64,000 bases of DNA from Elusimicrobia bacterium GWA2_66_18 (lineage in GTDB: Bacteria > Elusimicrobiota > Elusimicrobia > UBA1565 > UBA9628): contig MGTX01000017.1 in the NCBI GenBank assembly GCA_001799675.1, forward strand, positions 82,623-146,622. Direction: 5' to 3'. Both the position numbers and the translations under genes were made by a program. Below, piece by piece: positions 25,157 to 36,736 of this stretch (position 1 is its first letter; the number at the start of each line of letters is the position of its first letter). The notes beneath the pieces are model-generated. The model searched no databases. It saw only the letters and a list, made by a program, of their open reading frames with translations, and was not told the DNA's origin.

Positions 25157-26425
25157 ATGGCCTCCGCCCAAATCCTGTGCACGCAGTGCGGCGCCGCCAC
25201 GGTGGAGACGAGGGCGATGTGCTCCACATGCGGAGGCCTCAACACGAAGGTCTGCGGCGCGTGCGGCAACCAGAACTCACTGAGCAAGAACTTCTGCGAC
25301 AAGTGCGGCGGGCCGATCTCCGAGTTGGGCCCCGTAGCCCCCCCGCCCAAGACCGTCCCGCCCGGATCCCCGACGGCGGACATCCCCGTGACGGCCGTTC
25401 GGCGGGGTCCGCCCCCCGGACCCGGCCCGCGGTCCTCGGCTCCGGTCGAGCCCGGCTCGATCTCGGGCCTCGACGACCTATGGGCGGTGCCGACGCCCCT
25501 GCCGGTCATCGACAACGCCGTCCAGCGCCCCCGTTTCACGCTGCAGTTGCGACATGTGATCAACACTCTGGCCGCGCTGGCCGGGATCTCGGGCGCATTC
25601 TTCGGGATCGAGTACTGGCGCGAGCACCAACGTCCGGAAATCATGGCGCGCAAGCGGGCTTCCGAATACCTCGACGCCCTGCGCGCCCACGACTACGCCC
25701 GCGCCTACGGCATGTTCTCCGAACTGACCCGCAAGAACTGCACCGAGGCCGAATTCCGGGCCTCGCGGGACGAGATCCCTTGGACGTGGTCGAACCTGCG
25801 CATCGTCCACCAGGAACCGTACGCCATCCTGCTGGCCTACGACCTCCAGGCGCAGGAGGCCCCTTCCCGCACGGACCATCTCCTCTTCACGCTCGAAGGC
25901 AAGAACTGGGTCCGTCCCTACAACTTGACGCTCCTGCGTAAGGTCGAGGAATCCTTCAACCGCAACGATGCGGACCAGGGTTTCCACCTGGCCCATGTCG
26001 CGACCGCGATCAACCCGCGCGACCCCATGGCATGGGGCTATCTCTGCGAAGCCGCCTACCGCAAGACCGCAACGAGCGCGGAGATGCGCTGCCTGCGGGC
26101 CATCGAGTTGGCGCACGTCTACCCCTCCACACTGACGCTCAAGAGCCTCTACCATCTGCACGCCATCCTGGCCGACATCTACCATCACTCACTCAACAAG
26201 CCCCAACAGGCGCTGGAGCAGTTCGCACAGATGCTGTCGTTCCCCGATATCTCGCCGGCAGACCAGTGCCAGATCCTCCTGGCCCGCTCACAGAGCTACA
26301 CGGCTCTGAGCCGTCCCGGCGAGTCTCTGGCCGATCTGGAACGCGCTTCCCAGCTCTGCACTCAACCCAACGATCTGTCTTCCATCCAGAGGATGCGCGA
26401 GAGTATGCACGCCCCAGACCCCTAG
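25157..26425 (+). CDS. Zinc-ribbon, single-TM, TPR-like protein
   Basis: The 422-residue protein starts with two tandem zinc ribbons (CTQCG...CSTCG...CGACG...CDKCG, residues 8-50). A Pro-rich linker follows, then one hydrophobic helix around 130-150 (INTLAALAGISGAFFGI) and a helical C-terminal domain with TPR-like repeats (about 170-420). Zinc-ribbon plus TM proteins of this style are usually regulators or scaffolds at the inner membrane. No enzyme motif is seen. It sits five bases after the AccB-like gene and 13 before accC, so it may bridge them functionally, but that is only position. Confidence 0.75.
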   Translation: MASAQILCTQCGAATVETRAMCSTCGGLNTKVCGACGNQNSLSKNFCDKCGGPISELGPVAPPPKTVPPGSPTADIPVTAVRRGPPPGPGPRSSAPVEPGSISGLDDLWAVPTPLPVIDNAVQRPRFTLQLRHVINTLAALAGISGAFFGIEYWREHQRPEIMARKRASEYLDALRAHDYARAYGMFSELTRKNCTEAEFRASRDEIPWTWSNLRIVHQEPYAILLAYDLQAQEAPSRTDHLLFTLEGKNWVRPYNLTLLRKVEESFNRNDADQGFHLAHVATAINPRDPMAWGYLCEAAYRKTATSAEMRCLRAIELAHVYPSTLTLKSLYHLHAILADIYHHSLNKPQQALEQFAQMLSFPDISPADQCQILLARSQSYTALSRPGESLADLERASQLCTQPNDLSSIQRMRESMHAPDP

Positions 26426-26438
26426 TGACCGAGGAATA

Positions 26439-27801
<1,363 letters not shown>

Positions 27802-27809
<8 letters not shown>

Positions 27810-28398
27810 TTTCAAGAAGACGATCGTCGAGCAGCTCAAGGACGGCGCGAAGGTCCTGACGGCCACGGCGAAGCTGGCCCCGGAGATGGACCGGGCGGCG
27901 GCGGCTTTGCTGCACTCCTTGCTCAACGGAGGCAAGGTGCTGAGCTTCGGCAACGGGGGTTCCTCCTGCGACGCGCAGAACTTCGCCGACGAGCTGACGG
28001 GACGCTACCGACGCAACCGTCCGCCGTTGCCGGCGCTGGCGCTGACCACGAACCAGGGAGACCTGACCTCGATCGCCAACGACTTCGGCTTCGAGTTCGT
28101 CTTTGAGAGGCCCCTGCGGGCGCACGGCCGTCCGGGCGACGTGGCGGTCGCGATCTCGACCTCGGGAAAATCCAAGAACGTGCTGAAGGCGGCGGCGGCG
28201 GCGCGGGAGATGGGGCTGACGGTGATCGGCCTGACCGGACGCGGCGGCGGCAAGCTCAAGGCTCTCTGCGACCACTGCGTCTGCGTCCCTTCCGACTCGA
28301 CGGCGCGCATCCAGGAAGCGCACATCACGGTCATCCAGATCTGGTGCGGCATCCTTGAAGACGAACTCTTCCCGAACGCGCCCCTGGCCCATGGCTAA
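27802..28398 (+). CDS. gmhA: Sedoheptulose-7-phosphate isomerase
   Basis: The 198-residue SIS-domain protein converts sedoheptulose-7-phosphate to D-glycero-D-manno-heptose-7-phosphate, the first step to LPS core or S-layer heptose. Signature segments are SFGNGGSSCDAQNFADELTGRY (substrate phosphate and catalytic Glu), ISTSGKSKNV, and ARIQEAHI with the catalytic His. Length matches the GmhA family. It overlaps accC by 8 bases and the adenylyltransferase gene by 8 bases. Heptose synthesis supports an outer-membrane or glycan-rich envelope. Confidence 0.93.
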
Positions 28399-28870
28399 TA
28401 CCTCCTCCGCCAAGATCCTGCCGCTCAAGAAGCTCATGACCCTGCGCGAGTTGTGGCGCTGGGAAGGGCGCACGGTGGCGTTCACGAACGGGGTCTTCGA
28501 CATCCTTCACGCGGGTCACGTGAAGGTCCTGGAAGAGGCCAAGGCGCAGGCGGACTTGCTGGTGGTGGGGATCAACTCCGACTCCTCGGTGCGTCTCCTT
28601 TCCAAAGCGCCGGGGCGGCCGATCAACAAGTGGCGCGACCGGGCCGAGGTGGTGGCGTCGCTCGCGAGCGTGGACGCGGTGGTGGGGTTTGCGCAAGAGA
28701 CGCCGGAGCGGCTCATGTCGCGGCTGCGGCCCGATGTGCAGGTCAAAGGGGGCGACTACCGGCCGGCCGACCTTCCCGAAGCCAAGCACGCCGGAAAGGT
28801 GGTCATCGTGCCGCTCAAGAAGGGCTGCTCGACGACGGATCTCATCAAGCGACTGCAGGGCAAACGATAA
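28391..28870 (+). CDS. rfaE2: D-glycero-beta-D-manno-heptose 1-phosphate adenylyltransferase
   Basis: The 159-residue nucleotidyltransferase activates heptose-1-phosphate with ATP. It has the HxGH motif in FTNGVFDILHAGH, then LLVVGINSDSSVR and GRPINKWRDRAEVVASLASVD, all typical of the RfaE domain II / HldC form, without the kinase domain of the fused HldE. The ATG at 28391 is inside the gmhA end; a longer frame starting at 28355 adds shadow residues. It ends the long plus-strand run. The heptose kinase and GmhB are not in the window. Confidence 0.93.
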   Translation: MANTSSAKILPLKKLMTLRELWRWEGRTVAFTNGVFDILHAGHVKVLEEAKAQADLLVVGINSDSSVRLLSKAPGRPINKWRDRAEVVASLASVDAVVGFAQETPERLMSRLRPDVQVKGGDYRPADLPEAKHAGKVVIVPLKKGCSTTDLIKRLQGKR

Positions 28871-28900
28871 GCGCTTGGCAGCGCGCGCTCAAAAGCAAGG

Positions 28901-29272
28901 TTAGGCAGGCCTCGCTCCGCCGAAGAGATCAAGCCGTTTCGCCTCGCGACAAAGGGCTTTGTCTTTACTCCAGACCTTCGCGCCGGCGAGCCTCGCCGAT
29001 GCCATGAGGTGCACATCCACAGAGCCGAGTCCCGTGCCATGCAGACGCTCGCCTGCCATGAAGTCGAGCGCTTCTGCATGTTCAGCCACCGGCGCCATCG
29101 GCAGAGCATGAAGCAGATCCAGGGTTTCTTGACGATGCGGCAAATTGCCGCAGGCGAGCTCCTCAATTATAAAAGGATGGGCTAGGACGGAGCCTTCATT
29201 CAATAAGACGACTAATCTTGGTTCCGTTTCTCGAAGATGGTCGGCCCAAACGGATGTATCGACTAGAATCAT
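28901..29272 (-). CDS. vapC: PIN-domain toxin, VapC type
   Basis: The 123-residue PIN-domain ribonuclease has the expected acidic residues: D5 in LVDTSVW, Glu in IIEELACG, Asp in GSVDVHLMA and Asp in WSKDKAL. VapC toxins cleave initiator tRNA or rRNA and are neutralised by the upstream-encoded antitoxin. The ATG overlaps the antitoxin stop as ATGA (29269-29272). It converges on rfaE2, with 30 bases between stops. Confidence 0.9.
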   Translation of the reverse strand: MILVDTSVWADHLRETEPRLVVLLNEGSVLAHPFIIEELACGNLPHRQETLDLLHALPMAPVAEHAEALDFMAGERLHGTGLGSVDVHLMASARLAGAKVWSKDKALCREAKRLDLFGGARPA

Positions 29273-29454
29273 CGGCGCCTGCGGCCTGCGTGGAAGCGAG
29301 GGGCCGAGCCGCCGAGCGCCGCCAGGCGCTCGCGGGCCTTCTTTTCAATGAGCGCCTCCAGACCGGCATGGACGAGGGCGGTCTTTTCATGGGTGCCGGT
29401 CAATTCGGCGGCACGCTTCAAAACATCATCTCTAATGATTAATGTCGTTCTCAT
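29269..29454 (-). CDS. vapB: Antitoxin, VapB type
   Basis: This 61-residue protein begins MRTTLIIRDDVLKRAAEL, the ribbon-helix-helix-like pattern of short VapB antitoxins (beta strand then helix), followed by a helix and a basic C-terminal tail likely to wrap the toxin. Its start at 29454 is fixed by the promoter immediately upstream; a longer open frame to 29916 is a shadow over the PEBP gene. It overlaps vapC by four bases. The upstream DNA is A+T-rich with inverted repeats, fitting autoregulation. Confidence 0.85.
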   Translation of the reverse strand: MRTTLIIRDDVLKRAAELTGTHEKTALVHAGLEALIEKKARERLAALGGSAPRFHAGRRRR

Positions 29455-29490
29455 GCATACTATTATGCATGATATATATGCACCTGTCAA
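29452..29490 (-). promoter_or_regulatory. Promoter and palindromic operator of vapBC
   Basis: On the minus strand TTGACA (29485-29490), 17 bases and CATAAT (29462-29467) lie seven bases before the ATG. Overlapping inverted repeats cover it: GCATA-N4-TATGC (29455-29468) and TGCAT-N7-ATGCA (29466-29482). A ribbon-helix-helix antitoxin could bind here to repress its own operon. The block is much richer in A+T than its surroundings. Confidence 0.75.
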
Positions 29491-29504
29491 GTGCCGCCGA
29501 AGCG

Positions 29505-30059
29505 TCAGCGCTCGAACAGCCCCATCAGCTCGGCCCGCCCCAGGATATGGCCTTCCATGGCCTTGCCCAGCTCGGCCGCCGTCGCGCGCGGCGGCAGACC
29601 CAGCGCCCTGTCCAGCGCGTAGAGCTTGAAGAAATAGCGGTGCGGCTTGCCCGGCGGCGGGCAGGGCCCGCCGTAGCCCACCCGGCTGAAGCTGTCCACG
29701 CCCCAGCTCGCCCCGTGCTTCGCGCCGTCCAGGACGCGCTCCATCTTCGGCAGGTTGCCCGGCAGGCCGCGCAGACCGCCCGGGATGTCGTAGAGCACCC
29801 AGTGCACCCACAGCCCCACCGGCGCGTCCGGGTCGTCCATGATGAGAGCGAAGCTCTCCGTCTTGGCCGGCGCACCCGACCAGTTCAACTCCGGCGAGGG
29901 GTCCTTGCCCTCGCACGTGTGGACCTTCGGAATCGTCTCTCCATGCTTGAACGCCGGACTCGTCATCTTGAACATCTTCTTGCCCTCCTTGGCGGCCGAG
30001 ACGACCGCGACCCCGAACAAGACGAGGCCCAGGCCGGCCAGACGCGCGGCCCTAGCCAT
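29505..30059 (-). CDS. Secreted PEBP-family protein (YbhB/YbcL type)
   Basis: The 184-residue product has a signal peptide (MARAARLAGLGLVLFGVAVVSAA) and then the phosphatidylethanolamine-binding-protein core: SPAFKHGETIP, CEGKDPSPELNWSG, ALIMDDPDAP, WVHWVLYDIP and the GYGGPCPPPGKPHRYFFKLYALD block. Bacterial homologues are often called Raf-kinase-inhibitor-like; their function is not settled. It follows two other secreted-protein genes, two bases after the preceding stop, in the run led by gatB. Confidence 0.92.
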   Translation of the reverse strand: MARAARLAGLGLVLFGVAVVSAAKEGKKMFKMTSPAFKHGETIPKVHTCEGKDPSPELNWSGAPAKTESFALIMDDPDAPVGLWVHWVLYDIPGGLRGLPGNLPKMERVLDGAKHGASWGVDSFSRVGYGGPCPPPGKPHRYFFKLYALDRALGLPPRATAAELGKAMEGHILGRAELMGLFER

Positions 30060-30061
30060 AA

Positions 30062-30544
30062 CTACTTGGCGGGTTCGGCTTTCGGGGACTCGGCCTTCTC
30101 GGCGGCCAGGGCCTTGGCCTTGGCGATGGCTTCGTCGACGGAGGCGAGGCTGCGGGACTTGGGGTACTTGACCTTGAAGGCCTCCAACGCCTTAATGCCC
30201 TCGTCGGTCTTGCCGGCCAGGACCAGGCTGACGCCCTTCTCGAACTCCGCGTCCTCGGCCAGGGCCTTCTTGGCGCGCTTGGCGCGGGCGTCGCCCTTGA
30301 GGCTGGTCTCGTTGGGGTCGGCCAACTCGGAGTACTGACCCGCGCCGCGCACGGCCGCGACCGAGCCGGCGCCGCGCGCCTTCTTGCGCTCGCCCTGCAC
30401 GGCGGACTGAGAGAGCGTGCTCTTCAGGTTCTTGAAGAAGGTCATGATCGATTCCTTGGCGGTCGGCGCGGGCTTGTCCTCGGCCCGAACGACGCCCGTC
30501 AGGAGCAGCGCGCTGAGAGTCGCGGCCAGCATGTTCTTGTTCAT
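30062..30544 (-). CDS. Small secreted helical protein
   Basis: The 160-residue product has a signal peptide (MNKNMLAATLSALLLTGVVRAED). The mature part is Lys/Ala-rich; the last 75 residues look like a single TPR-like helical hairpin (FEKGVSLVLAGKTDEGIKALEAFKVKYP). AGGAGG sits six bases before the ATG, a strong site. It is 10 bases downstream of the large NHL protein and may assist it. No family recognised. Confidence 0.7.
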   Translation of the reverse strand: MNKNMLAATLSALLLTGVVRAEDKPAPTAKESIMTFFKNLKSTLSQSAVQGERKKARGAGSVAAVRGAGQYSELADPNETSLKGDARAKRAKKALAEDAEFEKGVSLVLAGKTDEGIKALEAFKVKYPKSRSLASVDEAIAKAKALAAEKAESPKAEPAK

Positions 30545-30554
30545 GAGATGCCTC

Positions 30555-33500
30555 CTAGAGTCCTTTCACCAGATTGTCGACGAACGGCTTGTAGCCGGGA
30601 GACTGCGCGACGGCCTTCGCGCCGTACTCGCGCGCAGGCTCGATCTTATTGAGCTTGATGGCCGTCTTGAGAAGGTTCAGCCAGGTGTTGGCGTCGTCGG
30701 CATCAGCCTCCGAGGACTGGAGGAAGCGCTTCTCCGCCTCGACGAAGTCCCCCTCCATGAACGCCACGCTGCCCAGGTTATTGAGCGACGAGGCGTTCTT
30801 CGGGTCGAGGGCCAGCACCTTGTTGAACTCGGTCACGGCCGCCTCGCGGTTGCCGAACTGGTATTCGACGATGCCCAACTGCAGCTGGGCGTCGGCGTCC
30901 TTGCCGCCTTTCTTGATCTCGTCTTCGTAGTGCTTTTTGAGGAACTGGTAGCGATCCTTGGAGAGGACGTTGACCTGGTCATCGTAGCGGCGCTCCAGGG
31001 CCGAGGCCTCGGGCAGGACCGGCAGGGAATCGGGCTTGGGCATGGTGACCGCCTCGTACTCGCCGAAGGTCTTGTCCACGTCGATGACCTTGACCCGGCC
31101 CTTCTCGGCCTCGGCCTTGTAGGCGTAGGCGCCCTTGGAAAGAGCCTCGTAGAAGGGCTTGCCCACGTAGGTGACCTCGACGGGCGCCCACATCGTGCCC
31201 TCATGCTCCACCAGGAGGTCGGCCGGCAGGCCCGCCTCGAGAGCGTCCTCGGCGCCCGTGTCGAACATCAGCGTCATGTGGCCGGGGTAGTCGAGGATGG
31301 CGACAGGCACCTCGTTGTCGACGAGCAGGGCCGAATAGAGCGAGGTCAGGTCCGAGCATTGTCCCGACTTGCGCTTGAGCGTCTCGCGCGGGTATTGCGT
31401 GTAGTCCACCGGGAAGTTCGGGTCGTCGTGGGCGGCCTCGAACGGGTTGGCCGGGTTGGCCGCGAACTTCACGCCGTATTCGGCCAGGGCGTTCCACAGC
31501 TTCATCGCCTTCACCACGTTATGGTTGAGCGCGGCCGCTTTGCGGTTCTTGAAGTCCATCGAGACGGCGGATTTGAAAATCTTGACCGGCTCGTCCTTGA
31601 AGGTGATGAAGTTCGCGATCTTGCGCGGGTCGTCCCAGGTGACGGCGTTGCGCGAGTACAGGCGCAGCGGCTTGGTCAAAGACACCGTGCGGCGTTCCCC
31701 GCTCTCGAAGTAGGTCAGCTCGAACTCCGCCTGGATGGGCGTGTCCTCCGCCACGTCGAGGATCTTGTTGTTGAGGGTCGCGATGAGCGGGACCTCGACG
31801 ATCTGCTTCGGGTCGAATTTCTTGATCTCGGTGTCGAAGCCGAAGTCCATGTAGTCCTTCAGCTTGAAGGTCAGCTTCACGTTCAGGAAGGGCACATTGA
31901 CGTTGTTGGTCACCGTGGCCTTGCCGATCTGGTTCTTAAGATACCACTTGTAGTTGGCCGCGAAGATGTTGCCGAGCGTGACCGAGGAGATCTCCACCGG
32001 GGCGCGGTTGAAGGCGCCGGCCACGAAGACCTCGATCGCGCGGCCGGCGGGGCCCACGTCCTTGGTCTTGGCGACGGTCGCCACGCGATACCAGTATTGC
32101 TCGTAGGAGGCGACCTCGGAGTCCTGGTACTTCTCGTCTTTGACCGTGCCGACTTTAAGGAAAGGCCCGGCGGGCTTGCTCGAGCGGGAGACCTGATAGC
32201 CTCCGGTCCAAGGGTCGGACACGGCCTGCCAGGACACCGTCACGATGCCCTCCTTGGTGGAGGTGGACACCCCGATGGGGGCGGCCAGCATGGGATGCAG
32301 GTCGTAGGAGACCACGCGTCCCTTGCCCTTGTCCGCGATGAGGAGCTTCTCTCCCTGCACCGCGACCGAGACCGGCTCCAGGAGTTCGCGCTCCTGCTTG
32401 CCGCCGGCGAAGAAGTCGGTCAGCCATTTGCCGTCCTTGGTGTGGACGCTGACGCGCTTGAGCCGCGAGTCCAGCGTGTACAGGTAGTTCTGGCCGTCGA
32501 AGGCGATGGAGACCGGCTCGCGGAACTGTCCCGGCCCGTCGCCGTCCTCGCCCCAGGCGGCCAGGAAGGCGCCCGACGGCTCGCATTTGAAGACTTTCTT
32601 GAGGCCCTTGTCGATGAAGTACAGGAAGCCGGAACGGTCCCAGGCCACGGCCACCGGCTCCTGCAGTTCGTAGGCGCCGACCTTGGGGCCGATGCCGAAG
32701 AGGAACACGCCCTCCGGGCTGAAGGCGTCGATGCGCCGGTTGCCGGTGTCGGCGACGTAGATCGTGCCCTCCTCGTTGATGGCCACGCCGTTGGGCTCGC
32801 GCATGCGGCCTTCCTTCTTCTTGCTGTCGAAGTAGCCCTGGGCCTCGCCGATGTTGGACTGCCACTTCCCGTCCAGGCCGAAGCGCTGGAGGCGGCTGTT
32901 CGGCGTGTCGGCGACATAGACGCCCAGCTTCCTGCTGACCGCGATGCCGCCGGCGCCGCGGGTGACCTCTGCGCCCTTGCCCTTGCCGGCGCCGAAGCGC
33001 GCCTTTTCCTTGCCGTCGGGGCCGATCTCGACGAACTGGCCCTCCTTGGGGAGGTAGGCGTAAAGGTCGTCGCCGAAGGGAGCCAGCATCGACGCGCCGA
33101 AGGGCCAGGCCCGGCTGGGGCCGGAGACCGACATCTTGGTCGCTATGTTGAGCGGCAGGGAGGTCGTCTTGAGCTTGTTCATCATCTCCACGCGCTGGAT
33201 GCGGTTGTTGCCGGTGTCGAGGATGATGAGCGTGCCTTCCGGGGTGACGGCGATGCCCTCGGCCTTCTTGAGTTGGCCCACGCCCGAGCCGTAGGAACCG
33301 AAGCGGCCCAGGATGAAGCCGTCGCCGGACTGCTCGATGACCTTGCCGTTCTTGCCGTCCAGGACGTAGATGAAGCCGAAGTTGTCCACGGCGGCGTCGT
33401 TGCCGAGCAGGCTGTACTCCTTGACGAATTTCACGGAGGCGTCGAACTTCTGCACGCGCTCGTTGTCGCGGTCCAGGACGTAGACGTTGTCCGACGGGTC

Positions 33501-34051
33501 CACGGACACGCGCGCGGGACCCTTGAACCTGCCGGGCTCCTTGCCGGACGAGCCGAATTGGAAGAGGAGGATGCCCTCCTGGGTGAAGACCTGGACGCGG
33601 TCGTTGCCCGTATCCGCCACGAAGATGCGTCCGTCGGCGCCCACGGAGACCGACTCTGGAGCGCGCAGCCGTCCAGGCTCCGCGCCCTTCTCGCCGAAGG
33701 CGTACAGGAAGTTGCCGTCTCGGTCGAAGATCTGCACGCGGTGGTTGCCGGTGTCGGCCACGTAGACGTTGCCTCCGCCGTTGGGGCCGACGGCCACGCC
33801 GCGAGGCCCGGAGAAGGCGCCGCTCTGGGAGCCGGAGCGGCCCACGCTCTTGATGAGCTTGCCCGAGGCGTCGTAGAGGAAAAGCATGTTTTTCTTCTCG
33901 TCAACGACGTAGAGGCGATCGCCGGAGGCCGCGGCGGCCACGGGCTTGGCCATCTCGTCGCCCTTGATGGGCTCGAGGAAGCGGATGCTGTCGTAGGCCC
34001 GCGCCGCGGGGGCGAGGGCCAGGATCATGGAGAAGAGGAAGGTGTTGCGGT

Positions 34052-34055
<4 letters not shown>
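30555..34055 (-). CDS. Large secreted NHL-repeat / transglutaminase-like / TPR protein
   Basis: The 1166-residue product begins with a signal peptide (MNRNTFLFSMILALAPAARA). Residues about 30-590 hold many NHL-type repeats forming one or more beta-propellers (repeating VYVADTGNHRVQIFDRDG-like units). A fibronectin-III-like part follows near 600-690, then a beta-rich region. A transglutaminase-like core has Cys near 899 (GQCSDLTSLYSALL) and His near 926 (PGHMTLMFD). Two or three TPRs occupy about 1045-1160. Transglutaminase-like domains may be protease or peptidoglycan-linked; the propeller would bind proteins or glycans. Its ATG overlaps the gatB stop as ATGA; longer in-frame sequence upstream to 34298 is a shadow. 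The opposite strand has a very long open frame, also rejected. Confidence 0.85.
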
Positions 34056-35506
<1,451 letters not shown>

Positions 35507-35669
35507 GTTCAGAATCTCGCCCTGCGGCAGAGGCCCCCAGCCATTCTCATTCGCTTAACCGGCATTCGCTGAAACATCGTCACCTTGCGCACCATCCCAT
35601 GCTCTGCTATAATGTCCTCGAAGGCTTTGTGGCTTAGGCCACATTGCCTTTTAACTTTCCCGCTTCTCC

Positions 35670-36599
35670 TCACTTCCCGCTAGAGGCATTGTCCTTCTCC
35701 GATCTTGTCCTGAGATCGTATACAACGTAGATCCCGTCTGACTTCGCGCCGTTCACCCTGGAATCAATTCTCAAAGATTCCACCTGTTTCACATAGGGGA
35801 ATAATTCAGGACGCGGCTTCGGCACTATTGTTTTCCTATCGAAGCCATGCCCCCAGCTGAGAACATAAGCGATCATATCCGCCAATTGGATTCCAACAGT
35901 GAGATCGCTGTGAACAAAGAGTGGTTCTGGAACAAGGCGCTCAGACCTATCTTGCCCAGTTTTAGAGTCCCGGTAATATGCCTGCATCTGTCCCAAGAGT
36001 ATGTGGCTAGCGGATTTATCCAGCTCATCGAATACGATAATCCCTGCGTGCTCTGCTGATTTTGAATCAACCCAATAAAAAAAGCGCTCGAAGAGGTATG
36101 CGTAATCCTTTCGCAGCATAGAGACTTTCCGATCACCCTGGGCGTCAACCGGGACGATGATGCCTAAACATTGTGCACGGAATTTAGGGCAAAGCTCAAA
36201 AAGTCTCTTAACATACTCCAGTTTTGCCTGAGCTAAAGCGGAAAGCGACTTCTTATCGGCGCTCGCGCCATTGCGCAAGCTAAATTCTGCAAGCCTTCTT
36301 CGTTCATCCGGCTTGAAGGTGCCGAACCATCCAGCACTTTTGAAAACTCTGTGATTAAGAAAATTCCCACCCTTAATCTCTTTAATATCGAAATCCTCGT
36401 CTGACGCTTTTACCCGAGCAGCTCGCCGCTCGGCATTTAGACCGGGATAGGTGACGCCGAACAGTTCGATCTGCAGGGCATAGACTGCCTGAATAAAAGC
36501 CCACAGGGTCCCGTCGCGGATTGCGAATCCACCGAGAACCTCTGCAGGCGCCAGCTTACGGTCGTGCCCGCTTTCATCGACAAACAAAAAATATGACAT
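35670..36599 (-). CDS. DUF3800-family protein
   Basis: The 309-residue protein matches DUF3800: FLFVDESGHD at the N-terminus, FDELDKSASH in the middle and the late HSDLTVGIQLADMIAYVLSWG. The spaced acidic residues give an RNase H-like appearance, and members are common on mobile elements and beside defence genes; activity is unproven. Base composition is clearly lower in G+C than the flanking chromosome. It follows an attC-like site by about 40 bases and may be a second cassette, but no attC was found after its own stop. AAGGATCC lies close to the ATG. Confidence 0.85.
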   Translation of the reverse strand: MSYFLFVDESGHDRKLAPAEVLGGFAIRDGTLWAFIQAVYALQIELFGVTYPGLNAERRAARVKASDEDFDIKEIKGGNFLNHRVFKSAGWFGTFKPDERRRLAEFSLRNGASADKKSLSALAQAKLEYVKRLFELCPKFRAQCLGIIVPVDAQGDRKVSMLRKDYAYLFERFFYWVDSKSAEHAGIIVFDELDKSASHILLGQMQAYYRDSKTGQDRSERLVPEPLFVHSDLTVGIQLADMIAYVLSWGHGFDRKTIVPKPRPELFPYVKQVESLRIDSRVNGAKSDGIYVVYDLRTRSEKDNASSGK

Positions 36600-36639
36600 T
36601 GGATCCTTCTATACCCCAATGCGATTAGCGATCAGTTGT

Positions 36640-36736
36640 GCCAACGAATTGAGTTCACCCGTGGGGTACGCCGCGTCAGCGGCGCGCGCTACTGGAACCC
36701 CTCACTGGCGCGCGTCCGCTGAACGCGATGTTAGGC
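36640..36736 (-). repeat. Integron-type attC recombination site
   Basis: Read on the minus strand, GCCTAAC (36730-36736) is followed by five bases, GTTCA (36720-36724), a G+C-rich imperfect stem region, TGAAC (36653-36657), seven bases and GTTGGC (36640-36645). The outer and inner arms pair to give the R''-L''...L'-R' layout of attC. The inner part also pairs (CCGCT...AGCGG, GCGCGC...GCGCGC) as a variable terminal structure. The upstream gene's stop TAA lies inside GCCTAAC, the usual cassette arrangement. The right core GTTGGCA is one base off the GTTRRRY consensus. A matching GTTAGGC core sits at 37432-37438 on the other side of the gene. Confidence 0.75.

Noticed and set aside
35507..35669. 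Small frame of about 28 codons just before gatB
   Set aside because: It has several in-frame ATGs and ends close to the gatB start, like a leader peptide, but no ribosome site or conserved composition supports it.
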